A stretch of 9,158 nt of DNA. Source: Pseudomonadota bacterium (GTDB lineage: Bacteria; Bdellovibrionota; Bacteriovoracia; Bacteriovoracales; Bacteriovoracaceae). Positions 1 to 7,128 of this stretch are shown one piece after another. The notes beneath the pieces are model-generated. The model was not told the origin of the DNA and did no database searches. It saw only the letters and a program-made list of their open reading frames with translations. Position numbers and translations under genes: made by a program. Position 1 is the first letter of the stretch, and each line of letters opens with the position of its first letter. The stretch spans positions 1-9,158 of the forward strand of contig JAEYUK010000164.1 of the NCBI GenBank assembly GCA_023432655.1. The letters are read 5' to 3'.

Positions 1-575
1 GTCCAGTTGAAGAAGTTTCAACTTTGTTCCGACTTCTGAAAAAGTTCTTACGTAAAGAAAGACAACGAATTCTAAATAACAATATTAAGTTTCAGGTCAT
101 AGGGGAGGTACAGAATCTTCCCTATGAAACTGTTTCTCTTATTAAAGAGCTCGAAGGCTTAACTCAAAATGCAACTGGCCTTAAACTGACCTTTGCTTTT
201 AATTACGGATCTAGATCCGAGATATTAAGAGCTGTGAATAATTTCCAACTGAACAATCCTGGCCGTCTGATGACGGAAGCAGATCTTAATGAATCAATGT
301 ATCGACCAGAAACGGGGGACGTTGATCTTATGATCAGAACGGGTGGAGAGCAGCGAGTATCCAATTTCTTACTATGGCAAATGGCGTACGCTGAACTTTA
401 TTTTACTCCGACCAAATGGCCTGATTTCTCACCAAGTGAATTTAAAAAAATTATTGAGCATGTTTCTAATCGGGAAAGAAGATTTGGGAATGTCTGTGCT
501 CAGGATGCATTAGAGCTCTCTATTGAAAAAGCCGAGAACAACAAAACTGCATTTGTTCAAGGAGTGAATCTCTAA
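1..575 (+). CDS. uppS: Undecaprenyl (polyprenyl) diphosphate synthase UppS, 5'-truncated by window edge
   Basis: This cis-prenyltransferase adds isopentenyl diphosphate units to farnesyl diphosphate to make the C55 lipid carrier for peptidoglycan and other envelope polymers; it acts in the cytosol at the membrane face. The frame is open from position 3 to the TAA at 573-575, giving about 190 residues. Family enzymes have about 250, so roughly the first 60-70 residues, with the catalytic Asp and the HxxMDGNGRWA motif, lie upstream. Visible family motifs are PVEEVSTLFRLL at the very start, FNYGSRSEILRAV, and the C-terminal active-site block MIRTGGEQRVSNFLLWQ, which holds the Arg, Arg and Ser that bind the diphosphate, followed by AYAELYF and NRERRFG. 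The TTG at position 24 is not the start, because homology continues upstream of it. The stop overlaps the next gene's ATG (TAATG), so it belongs to the same operon as cdsA. Confidence 0.95.
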   Translation, partial: PVEEVSTLFRLLKKFLRKERQRILNNNIKFQVIGEVQNLPYETVSLIKELEGLTQNATGLKLTFAFNYGSRSEILRAVNNFQLNNPGRLMTEADLNESMYRPETGDVDLMIRTGGEQRVSNFLLWQMAYAELYFTPTKWPDFSPSEFKKIIEHVSNRERRFGNVCAQDALELSIEKAENNKTAFVQGVNL

Positions 576-1396
576 TGTCTAATAATACTGTCCGGATTAT
601 TTCCGGTCTTATTTTAGTATCGCTGGTCGCTTTATGCCTTTATCTGGGCGCCAATGCCACCTTGATTGCGATTGGATTAGTTGGCCCATTCGTGATTGAT
701 GAGATCATTACGAATTTTTACGGGCAATCTCGTCTCTCTGTTAGATATTTTTTGGCCCAATAAATTTACGCTTCTTGCTTCTATTTTTTCAATTTTTACC
801 AAATCAGCCAGTCATCATTTAATCTATGGATTTCGGCCGGTGTTTTCTTAGACCTCTTGCTCCTTTCCTATCTTTTCCTGGTCTACCGGAAATCGGAAAC
901 TCTTTTGAAAATTTTCCGTATGACCTCTTGGGGAGCAGGCCTCTTCACAGTCATCCCTTTAATATGTCTGAGTTATATAGTTCATTTTGATAATTGGCTT
1001 TTACTCTTCATTGGTATCATCATTTTGAATTTCATGGTGGATACGGCTGCTTATTTCAGCGGTAAAAAATTTGGGAAACACAAACTATGGGAAGCTGTTA
1101 GCCCTAAGAAGACGGTAGAAGGGCTTATAGGTGGAGTGTTTTTCTCCGTTCTTTTTACGAGTCTTTATTGGAACTATTTCATCGAAGAAATAACGGTCTT
1201 TTCAATTATTTTCTTTATAATAATAGCATTGAGTTCTCAGATTGGTGATTTGGCCCAGTCGAAACTTAAAAGACAGTTCGAAATTAAAGACAGTTCATCA
1301 TTGATTCCAGGCCATGGTGGAGTATACGACCGAGTCGATAGCCTTATGTTCGTTGCTCCTTTATACGCTTTTTATCTGATGGCCAATTTCCGTTAA
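575..1396 (+). pseudogene. cdsA: Phosphatidate cytidylyltransferase CdsA, interrupted by an in-frame TAA at 761-763
   Basis: CdsA condenses CTP with phosphatidic acid to give CDP-diacylglycerol, the precursor of all bacterial phospholipids, at the inner membrane. The ATG at 575 overlaps the uppS stop. The frame reads 62 residues, meets TAA at 761-763, then continues in the same frame to the stop at 1394-1396, about 273 codons in all, which is the usual CdsA length. The downstream part is hydrophobic (several membrane segments) and carries the family blocks: VDTAAYFSGKKFGKHKLW, SPKKTVEG, and the CDP-diglyceride synthetase signature with SKLKR, KD, PGHGG and YDRVD in the right order and spacing. 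The stretch just after the stop (764-856) also reads as plausible membrane protein in this frame. The first possible restart is TTG at 857, without a Shine-Dalgarno, leaving 179 residues. What is seen is a single nonsense codon; whether it is a sequencing error, a real mutation or something else cannot be told here. The family identity is firm. Confidence 0.85.
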
Positions 1397-1400
1397 GGAT
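1394..1400 (+). promoter_or_regulatory. Ribosome binding site for rseP overlapping the cdsA stop
   Basis: TAAGGAT contains an AAGGA Shine-Dalgarno core that overlaps the cdsA stop codon and lies about 6 nt before the ATG at 1406. It fixes the rseP start and suggests that rseP translation is coupled to termination of cdsA. Confidence 0.65.
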
Positions 1401-1405
1401 TAACT

Positions 1406-2959
1406 ATGCTTGAAAAAATTCTCATTTTTGTCATATTTCTAGGCCCATTGATTTTTTTCCATGAATTAGGACATTTCTTCTTTGCTCGTCTTTTTGGCGT
1501 GAGAGTAGAAGTCTTTTCAATTGGCTTTGGCCCTAAAATTTTTAAATATATGCATAAGGGCACGGAGTACGCGCTTTCAATCATTCCACTTGGTGGTTAT
1601 GTAAAGATGTTCGGAGACGACCCGTTTTCTGAAACTCCATTAAGTGACGAAGAAAAGAAAGTCGCTTTCAATCACAAAACAAAATGGGCAAGATTCTGGA
1701 TCGTTTTCGGCGGTCCATTGGCCAATTTGCTTCTGGCCTATTTCCTATATGTTGGACTTCTTGCTGGTGGTGAAAAAGTTCCTGAAACGAAAGTTGGTGT
1801 GGTTACCGAGAAGTCTGTTCTTTATGAGAAAGGCTTAAGAACTGGCGATGTTCTTATCGGAATCAATGACGAGAAAGTATTAAGCTTTGATGACTTTAAC
1901 ATCAAAGGTTCTACTGTGGAAAAAGTTGTAGTCCGAAGAAACGATCAACAGTTAGATCTGGCAGTAGGAATGCCGCTAGAGCCGTTTATCAATGAATTCG
2001 TAGGAATTGTATCGGTAGTTAAAAAGCCAATTTTTGTTAACTCGAAAGGTGAAAAGTTTGTAGTTAGCCTGGAACAAAAACCTGCAGAAATTAATGTTTC
2101 GATTGAAGAAATCGCTGCTCATTTTCAGGGGAAAGCATACCTCTACAAAATGATTGAAAAAGACGGTGTTGAAGTTATTGATCCTTCTTCTGAATCTGAA
2201 ATCACTACTGCCCAGAACCAGTCTTTGACTGACATCATCACTGGACTTGAATTGTACCCGGTTGATCTTTTAGTTCGGAATATCGTCATGAGTTCTCCGG
2301 CCGATAAAGCAGGTATTAAAAAAGGTGATATTCTCACTAAAGTTAATGAGGATACGTTAACGAACTTTGAAGAACTTCGACAAAATCTTCAGACTTTGCC
2401 TGAAGGTCAGGAAGTGACGGTGACTCTCATTTCCAATGGTGAGACGGTTGTTAAGAAGATGACTCCAGAAGTGAAGGAAGCTAACGGTAAAAAAGTTAAA
2501 ATTATTGGTATCGAAAGTGGTGTTGAATACCTTCAGCCGAAACTGATTGTTGCAAAAGCAGAAAACTTTGGGGCTGCTCTGACTGGTGCTTTCACGCGCA
2601 CTTGGGACGGTATTGTGAAAACTTTTGGTGGTTATAAAAAACTTATCACCAGAGAAGTATCTCTGAACAATATCGGAGGGCCACTTGCGATTGGTAAGGT
2701 TGCTTCTGATTCACTAAACATCAGCCTTTCAATGTTTTTTAGATTGATGGCCATTATTAGCATTAACTTGGGTGTGATTAACCTTTTCCCGATTCCAGTG
2801 TTGGATGGTGGGCATATTATGTTCCTACTTTTCGAAGCAGTGAATGGTGGTCCCCTTTCAAGAAGGAAGCTTGAGATTGCTCAGAAGTTCGGGATTTCAG
2901 TTCTGTTCTTCTTAATTTTTGTTGCACTCTTTAATGATATAACCAGATTAATTTTTTAA
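1406..2959 (+). CDS. rseP: RseP-type site-2 intramembrane zinc metalloprotease with PDZ domains
   Basis: This inner-membrane protease cuts transmembrane substrates, classically the anti-sigma factor RseA in the envelope-stress cascade. The zinc motif HELGH is at residues 19-23 in the first membrane segment. FGGPLANLLLAYF (about 101-113) is the second conserved segment. Two PDZ-like regions follow: one around 128-200 (GLRTGDVLIGINDEKV) and a clear one around 283-370 (SSPADKAGIKKGDILTKVN). Near the C-terminus NLFPIPVLDGGH (459-470) supplies the third zinc ligand Asp467, and a last membrane helix ends the protein. It has 517 residues against about 450 in E. coli; the extra length is mainly a segment at about 200-280 between the PDZ regions, rich in charged residues and lacking recognisable motifs. 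The start ATG has a good Shine-Dalgarno over the cdsA stop. In many genomes dxr sits between cdsA and rseP; here it does not. Substrates are not evident from the window. Confidence 0.95.
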   Translation: MLEKILIFVIFLGPLIFFHELGHFFFARLFGVRVEVFSIGFGPKIFKYMHKGTEYALSIIPLGGYVKMFGDDPFSETPLSDEEKKVAFNHKTKWARFWIVFGGPLANLLLAYFLYVGLLAGGEKVPETKVGVVTEKSVLYEKGLRTGDVLIGINDEKVLSFDDFNIKGSTVEKVVVRRNDQQLDLAVGMPLEPFINEFVGIVSVVKKPIFVNSKGEKFVVSLEQKPAEINVSIEEIAAHFQGKAYLYKMIEKDGVEVIDPSSESEITTAQNQSLTDIITGLELYPVDLLVRNIVMSSPADKAGIKKGDILTKVNEDTLTNFEELRQNLQTLPEGQEVTVTLISNGETVVKKMTPEVKEANGKKVKIIGIESGVEYLQPKLIVAKAENFGAALTGAFTRTWDGIVKTFGGYKKLITREVSLNNIGGPLAIGKVASDSLNISLSMFFRLMAIISINLGVINLFPIPVLDGGHIMFLLFEAVNGGPLSRRKLEIAQKFGISVLFFLIFVALFNDITRLIF

Positions 2960-2962
2960 ATT

Positions 2963-3580
2963 TTGAGCTATTTATTCATAGATTCAACATACGACCTGAT
3001 TTTAGGTGTCCTGGATGATGGATTAAACTGGCTTTCTTTTGAACGCCAGACCGGAGCTAAAGCTTCGGCCATCATTCAGGCGCGCGCTCACGAATTACTT
3101 TCTCAGCATGATATTAAATTGAGCGAATTAAAAGGCGTCATTACTGTTAATGGCCCGGGATTCTATACTGGTCTGCGATTGGCAGAGGGCTTTGCTGATG
3201 TTCTAAAGTTTTTCGGCATTCCTCAGTATTCCTTTTATAGTTATGAAATACCTCGTTGGTGTGGTTATACCGAGGGATGTTGGTTTACCAAAGCTTATCG
3301 GGGAGAGTATTTCCTTTATAGATGGACTGGCGAAGAATCTAAGCAAGAACTCCTGGCCGCAAAAGACTTGGCCCAAGGGATGGGAGGAGGGCAGTTCTTC
3401 ATCCATTCTGATTCATCTCTCGATGAAAAAAGTTCTCCTTATGTTCATAATCCAATAATGACGATGGAGCTTCTTAAAGAGAAACCTCAGGAAATTTTTA
3501 AACCGGTTCTGGAATTAAAAACTCAGCGAGAATCATTTTATTTTCGAGCGCCTGAGGATGAATTCAAGGTTAACCCATGA
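2963..3580 (+). CDS. tsaB: tRNA threonylcarbamoyladenosine biosynthesis protein TsaB
   Basis: TsaB is the non-catalytic ASKHA-fold partner of TsaD; with TsaE and TsaC it makes N6-threonylcarbamoyladenosine (t6A37) in tRNAs that read ANN codons, in the cytosol. The N-terminus (YLFIDSTYDLILGVLDDG) matches the ASKHA phosphate-1 strand pair. The family hallmark appears at residues 64-72 as GPGFYTGLR (usual form GPGSFTGLR), followed by a conserved helix (AEGFADVLKFFGIP) and the later KAYRGEYFLYRW segment corresponding to the usual DARxxEVY. Length is 205 residues, a little shorter than the 231 of E. coli. The start is TTG 3 nt after the rseP stop with no obvious Shine-Dalgarno; it is chosen because homology begins there and no ATG is in reach, so translation probably depends on coupling to rseP. 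The TGA stop overlaps the next gene's ATG (ATGA). Confidence 0.88.
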   Translation: MSYLFIDSTYDLILGVLDDGLNWLSFERQTGAKASAIIQARAHELLSQHDIKLSELKGVITVNGPGFYTGLRLAEGFADVLKFFGIPQYSFYSYEIPRWCGYTEGCWFTKAYRGEYFLYRWTGEESKQELLAAKDLAQGMGGGQFFIHSDSSLDEKSSPYVHNPIMTMELLKEKPQEIFKPVLELKTQRESFYFRAPEDEFKVNP

Positions 3581-4251
3581 AAAGGTTTTTCTTTTTACCT
3601 CAGTCGATTACTTATCTCCTTATAGTTGCCATTATCTTTGCTTATTTGAAACTGCCTTTATTTATTGAAATTTTGGTTCTTCTTGCCGCATCTTTAGTCC
3701 TTTTTATTTTCCGAAGGTCTCCGGTTCCTTATCGGGATACTTTAAAAAATGACGGTGAGATCTATCTTTCACCAGTTCACGGGGAAGTAGAATCTGTTCG
3801 TCACAATGTTTCGATTCCGGATTACCCAGTTCCTTGCCATGAAGTAAGGATCTCCATATCTTTTTGGGATCAGAAAGGTCTTTATCTCCCCACTGCAGGT
3901 GAGGTCTCTTATCTCAAGGCCAATCGGGGTAAAAAGGTTCATCGGAATTCGCCAACAGAGGTCTTCTATGGGCCAGTTGAAGAGCTTTCCCATACTGATT
4001 TTGTCTTAACATCCAAGAATGGGATGCGGGCCTTAATGAGGTTTATTGATTGTTCTACCGGGAAGCGCCCGGCCATTTGGTTAAAATCAGGTGACCGAGG
4101 GCGTGGTGCCGCGTGTTTTGGGTATTATCCTTTCGGTGGAACTTTGTTAATTTATGTACCAGCAACAAGCGACATTCTCGTTTACGAGAAAGAGCGCGTT
4201 ACTCCTGGTCAAACAGTTATTGCAGCTATTAAAGACTTAGCTAAAGGTTAA
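3577..4251 (+). CDS. Phosphatidylserine decarboxylase-like membrane protein with degenerate active site
   Basis: Short (type A) phosphatidylserine decarboxylases convert PS to PE at the inner membrane and self-cleave before a serine that becomes the pyruvoyl cofactor. This 224-residue protein has their layout: two N-terminal hydrophobic segments (about 10-46), then FRRSPVP resembling the family FRDPxR..P, SPVHGEVE (65-72) where the family has SPADGxV, a middle strand FWDQKGLYLPTAGEV (96-110), and a closing FGYYPFGGTLLIYVP (181-195) followed by GQTVIA, which matches the family IxFGSRVDxYLP region. The cofactor serine position is Gly188 (FGGT, codon GGA), the Asp of ADG is His68, and the His of the DVHxNR motif is Lys100. 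By my alignment all three catalytic positions are changed, so normal decarboxylation is unlikely. It overlaps tsaB by 4 nt and lies 3 nt before pssA, which supports a phospholipid role. The fold assignment is fairly sure; the function is unknown, perhaps regulatory or scaffolding. Confidence 0.75.
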   Translation: MKRFFFLPQSITYLLIVAIIFAYLKLPLFIEILVLLAASLVLFIFRRSPVPYRDTLKNDGEIYLSPVHGEVESVRHNVSIPDYPVPCHEVRISISFWDQKGLYLPTAGEVSYLKANRGKKVHRNSPTEVFYGPVEELSHTDFVLTSKNGMRALMRFIDCSTGKRPAIWLKSGDRGRGAACFGYYPFGGTLLIYVPATSDILVYEKERVTPGQTVIAAIKDLAKG

Positions 4252-4254
4252 AAA

Positions 4255-5007
4255 ATGTTACTTGAAAATCGTCGTCTGGCCTATTTTATTCCTAATACCT
4301 TCACGGCCCTTAATATGGCCTGTGGATTTGCGGCCATCCTTTTTGCTTTTAATGGGCAATTCTATAAGGCCTGCATGTTCATCGTTCTTGGTGCTATTTT
4401 TGATAGCGTTGATGGACGATTAGCAAGAATGACCAATACTCAATCAAGTTTTGGTGAGCAGTTTGATTCGTTAAGTGACCTCATCTCTTTTGGTGTTTCA
4501 CCAGCGATTGTTTATTATCTTCGTTTTTTAACAGACTCTGGAAGACCAGGAATGGTGGCGGCTTTCTTCTTTATTCTGTGTGGTGCTCTAAGGCTCGCTC
4601 GCTTCAATGCTAATATTGATAAAAACAAATCAGACTATTTCCAAGGTTTACCAATTCCAGGTGGGGCAACGGCGGTGATCAGTATGGTACTAGTATCTCT
4701 CAGTATGCCGGAAATTGCTGACTACCGTTTTGTGACTGTGGGCTACTTACTTTTTTATGCCATTTTGATGATCTCAAATATCCCTTTCCCAAGTTTTAAA
4801 AAATCAGAATGGGTTAAGAATCATAAGAAACAAGTTCTCATGATTATCTTTTTGATTTTCGCCTCTCTTTTTATTTATGAAGAAGTCATGATCCCGGCCA
4901 TTATTACTTTCTACGTAATCGCTTCACTTATCTATTACATGAGCCATCGTAAAAAATTCGAAGGAATTTTTGACTGGCAAGAAGAGCCTGAGACTGACCT
5001 TAAGTGA
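4255..5007 (+). CDS. pssA: CDP-diacylglycerol-serine O-phosphatidyltransferase (type II PssA)
   Basis: This integral inner-membrane enzyme transfers phosphatidyl from CDP-diacylglycerol (the CdsA product) to L-serine, giving phosphatidylserine and CMP. The CDP-alcohol phosphotransferase signature is complete: Asp50, Asp53-Gly54, Ala57-Arg58, Gly67, Asp71 and Asp75 (DSVDGRLAR followed by FGEQFDSLSD), with all metal- and substrate-binding acids present. The N-terminal PNTFTALNMACGFAAI and the following DLISFGVSPA are typical of the serine-specific Bacillus/yeast-type subfamily rather than the phospholipase-D-like E. coli PssA. LRLARFN at about 112-118 is another family block. Several membrane helices run to about residue 230, and the tail is acidic. 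At 250 residues its length is normal. ATG lies 3 nt after the PSD-like stop, with AAAGG just upstream as a modest Shine-Dalgarno. Its TGA stop overlaps the GTG of truA. Confidence 0.94.
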   Translation: MLLENRRLAYFIPNTFTALNMACGFAAILFAFNGQFYKACMFIVLGAIFDSVDGRLARMTNTQSSFGEQFDSLSDLISFGVSPAIVYYLRFLTDSGRPGMVAAFFFILCGALRLARFNANIDKNKSDYFQGLPIPGGATAVISMVLVSLSMPEIADYRFVTVGYLLFYAILMISNIPFPSFKKSEWVKNHKKQVLMIIFLIFASLFIYEEVMIPAIITFYVIASLIYYMSHRKKFEGIFDWQEEPETDLK

Positions 5008-5771
5008 TCCACCATTACAAGCTCATTTTAGAATATAAAGGGACCCGTTATCTTGGCTGGCAAGTTCAGCCGGAGAGTGCGGGCCTGACTGTTCAAGGTG
5101 AACTTAATCGGGCCCTTAAAACCATTTCTAAATCTGACGATGTGAGAAGTATGGGGGCAGGGCGAACTGATGCCGGCGTTCACGCTTTAGGCCAGGTGGC
5201 CAAAGTGGGAATGCCCCTGGAAATTGCTCCGATCAATCTGGTTCGAGCTCTCAATGTTAACCTGCCTGATGATATTCGGGTTCTTTCAGCAGAAGTTTCT
5301 GATCACGAGTTTTTTCCGACCGTGCACGCAGTCTCCAAAGAGTACCATTATCGTTTTACTTGCCAGCGCACCTTCACGGCATTTCAGAATGACTTCATTG
5401 TTAATCATCCCTTTGAACTAGATCTGGAAAAAATGCGGGCCGCTTGCCAGCTCCTTATTGGAAAGCATGACTTCACGAATTTTTATTGTGAGGGAACTGA
5501 GGTTGCCAGTAACATTCGGGAAATCTTTGAGTGTGAAATACTAGAAGTATCCGGTGCTGAATGGATGCTACCTTCTCACTATGTTTTCCGGATTGTGGGC
5601 GATGGCTTTCTCAAGCAGATGGTAAGGCTCCTTATGGGCGCCGTCTGGAACATAGGGCGTGGCAAAATAAATCTGGAAGATTTGCAAACGGCCCTGGGGC
5701 CCCAAAAAGTTCACAGATTAGGGCCGGTCGCCCCGCCTAATGGGCTTTATATGGTTCGCGTCAATTACTGA
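5004..5771 (+). CDS. truA: tRNA pseudouridine(38-40) synthase TruA
   Basis: TruA isomerises uridines 38-40 of the tRNA anticodon stem-loop to pseudouridine, without cofactor, as a cytosolic homodimer. The N-terminus YKLILEYKGTRYLGWQVQP and the catalytic block GAGRTDAGVHA (residues 51-61, nucleophile Asp56) are diagnostic; VSKEYHYRF (about 109-117), the GKHDFTNFY motif (about 153-161) and GDGFLKQMVRLLMGAVWNIG (about 214-233) are the other conserved family segments. Length is 255 residues, close to the usual 245-270. The start is GTG, overlapping the pssA stop as GTGA; the reading frame and homology permit no better start, and no strong Shine-Dalgarno is visible, which fits translational coupling. 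This is the last gene before the tig promoter, and no terminator follows it, so operon transcripts may run into tig. Confidence 0.96.
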   Translation: MIHHYKLILEYKGTRYLGWQVQPESAGLTVQGELNRALKTISKSDDVRSMGAGRTDAGVHALGQVAKVGMPLEIAPINLVRALNVNLPDDIRVLSAEVSDHEFFPTVHAVSKEYHYRFTCQRTFTAFQNDFIVNHPFELDLEKMRAACQLLIGKHDFTNFYCEGTEVASNIREIFECEILEVSGAEWMLPSHYVFRIVGDGFLKQMVRLLMGAVWNIGRGKINLEDLQTALGPQKVHRLGPVAPPNGLYMVRVNY

Positions 5772-5776
5772 ATCTT

Positions 5777-5804
5777 TTGACAAATTCCCTCAATATGTTA
5801 AAAA
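5777..5804 (+). promoter_or_regulatory. Candidate sigma-70-type promoter for tig
   Basis: A perfect TTGACA -35 hexamer lies at 5777-5782, just after the truA stop. At a 16-nt spacer the best -10 is TAAAAA (5799-5804), matching four of six consensus bases in a very A/T-rich stretch. The site gives the highly expressed tig gene its own promoter and a leader of roughly 30-40 nt. The -35 is convincing; the exact -10 is uncertain. Confidence 0.5.
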
Positions 5805-5844
5805 CACTAATTCATTTATTTTCACTCTAGAAAAGAGAGATTCT

Positions 5845-7128
5845 ATGTCTTACACCATTGAAAACGTTAACGGCTGCACTAAGAAATTAGTCTTCAATTT
5901 CGATAAGGTTGATCTTACGAAAGAAATCAAAGAAGCCTTGATTGCTAAACAAGCTAACTCCAATCTTAAAGGTTTCCGTAAAGGGAAAGCACCTCTAGAG
6001 ATGGTTCAAAAGCTTTTTGGACCACAGGTTGAAAACGATGCTCTTTACCGTTTTATTTCTGCTCAATATTATGAAGCAGTAAAAAAAGAAAATCTTCGCG
6101 CTGTTGGTTATCCTCAGTTTGATAATACAAAGTATGAGTCTGGTAAAACTGTTGCATTCGAAGCAACTGTTGAAATTATCCCAGAGTTCGAGCTTAAAGA
6201 TTATTCAAAGCTTTCTTTCAAAAAAGATTCTGATGTTGTTTCAGATGAAGACTTCCAGACTTTGAAGAAAAACTACCTTTCAAGCAAAGCTGAAGTAGCT
6301 GAAGTACAAGATACTAATCACAAATTAGCTAAAGGTGATTTTGCTGTTTTCAATTTCGAAGGTGAAAAAGCTGATGGCTCTAAACCTGAGAACATGAAAG
6401 CTGACGAATACATGCTAGAAATCGGTTCGGGCCAATTTATTCCAGGATTCGAAGATGGCATGATCGGCATGAAGAAAGGCGAAAAGAAATCAATCAAGGT
6501 TACTTTCCCAGCTGACTATCATGAGGAAGATCTTAAAAACGCTCCTGTTACTTTCCATGTAGAGCTTTTAGAAATCAAGCAAAAGAATTTCCCGGATTTC
6601 ACTGATGAGTTAGCGAAAGAATTTGGTTTTGAGTCAGTTGCTGATTTCGAAACTAAAAATAAAGAAAGAATGGCGACTCAAAAGAAACGTGAAGTGACTC
6701 AAAAGCTTCAGCAAGAAATTCTTGAAAAGCTAATTGAAGAGAACACTTTTGACGTTCCAAAAGCTCTTGTTGATGACCAGAAAGAATCAGTTAAAGAAGA
6801 ACTTTCTCGTAATCTTAAACAGCAAGGTTTTAACGATCAAATGATTGGCCTCTACTTCGAGCGTTGGGATGCTGATGTAACTCAAAAAGCTCTTTTCCAA
6901 GTTCGTTCAGGTCTCATCCTTGATAAACTAGCTAAAAAATACAATATCGAATCAACTGAAGCTGATCTTGATGCAAAAATTGATGAGATGGTTTCTCAGT
7001 CTGGCATGAAGAAAGAAGAAATCGCGAAGTTCTATAAATCAAATGAGAACATTAAGCGCAATCTTATGTATGCCATCCGTGAGGAAAAAACTTTCCAGGC
7101 CCTTATGAAGGATATGAAAGTTTCTTAA
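5845..7128 (+). CDS. tig: Trigger factor, ribosome-associated chaperone and peptidyl-prolyl isomerase
   Basis: Trigger factor docks on ribosomal protein L23 at the exit tunnel and shields nascent chains. The protein has 427 residues, close to the 432 of E. coli, with all three domains: ribosome-binding domain (1 to about 115) with the signature GFRKGKAP at 43-50; FKBP-like isomerase domain (about 158-245) with IGSGQFIPGFEDGMIGMKKG and TFPADYH; and a long helical C-terminal chaperone domain rich in Lys and Glu. The start is ATG 5845, preceded by the purine-rich AGAGAG Shine-Dalgarno at 5834-5839. The frame is open further upstream to 5740, but that region is the truA end and promoter and has no homology. 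Codon use is visibly biased (GCT, GTT, CTT, AAA, GAA favoured; few GCC codons compared with truA), as expected for an abundant protein. It is followed by a strong terminator; it ends overlapping the convergent minus-strand gene by 26 bp. Confidence 0.97.
   Translation: MSYTIENVNGCTKKLVFNFDKVDLTKEIKEALIAKQANSNLKGFRKGKAPLEMVQKLFGPQVENDALYRFISAQYYEAVKKENLRAVGYPQFDNTKYESGKTVAFEATVEIIPEFELKDYSKLSFKKDSDVVSDEDFQTLKKNYLSSKAEVAEVQDTNHKLAKGDFAVFNFEGEKADGSKPENMKADEYMLEIGSGQFIPGFEDGMIGMKKGEKKSIKVTFPADYHEEDLKNAPVTFHVELLEIKQKNFPDFTDELAKEFGFESVADFETKNKERMATQKKREVTQKLQQEILEKLIEENTFDVPKALVDDQKESVKEELSRNLKQQGFNDQMIGLYFERWDADVTQKALFQVRSGLILDKLAKKYNIESTEADLDAKIDEMVSQSGMKKEEIAKFYKSNENIKRNLMYAIREEKTFQALMKDMKVS

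Noticed and set aside
24..26. TTG at 24 as the start of uppS
   Set aside because: The frame is open to position 3 and the codons before the TTG (PVEEVST) match the UppS family, so the gene is cut by the window edge.
740..856. A compensated frameshift in cdsA instead of a nonsense codon
   Set aside because: The third frame reads FWPNKFTLLASIFSIFTKSASHH and so on to a TAG near 849-851, and would need two indels. The original frame gives a coherent hydrophobic protein on both sides of the TAA, so one base change is simpler.
5740..5844. N-terminal extension of trigger factor from ATG 5740
   Set aside because: The extension overlaps the truA end and the promoter, has no trigger-factor homology, and ATG 5845 has a Shine-Dalgarno and gives the correct domain start with GFRKG at residue 43.
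5825..5845. Small hairpin (CTCT/AGAG, TAGAA/TTCTA) masking the tig ribosome binding site
   Set aside because: The possible stems are only 4-5 bp, A/T-rich and mutually exclusive, which is too weak to support a regulatory claim.
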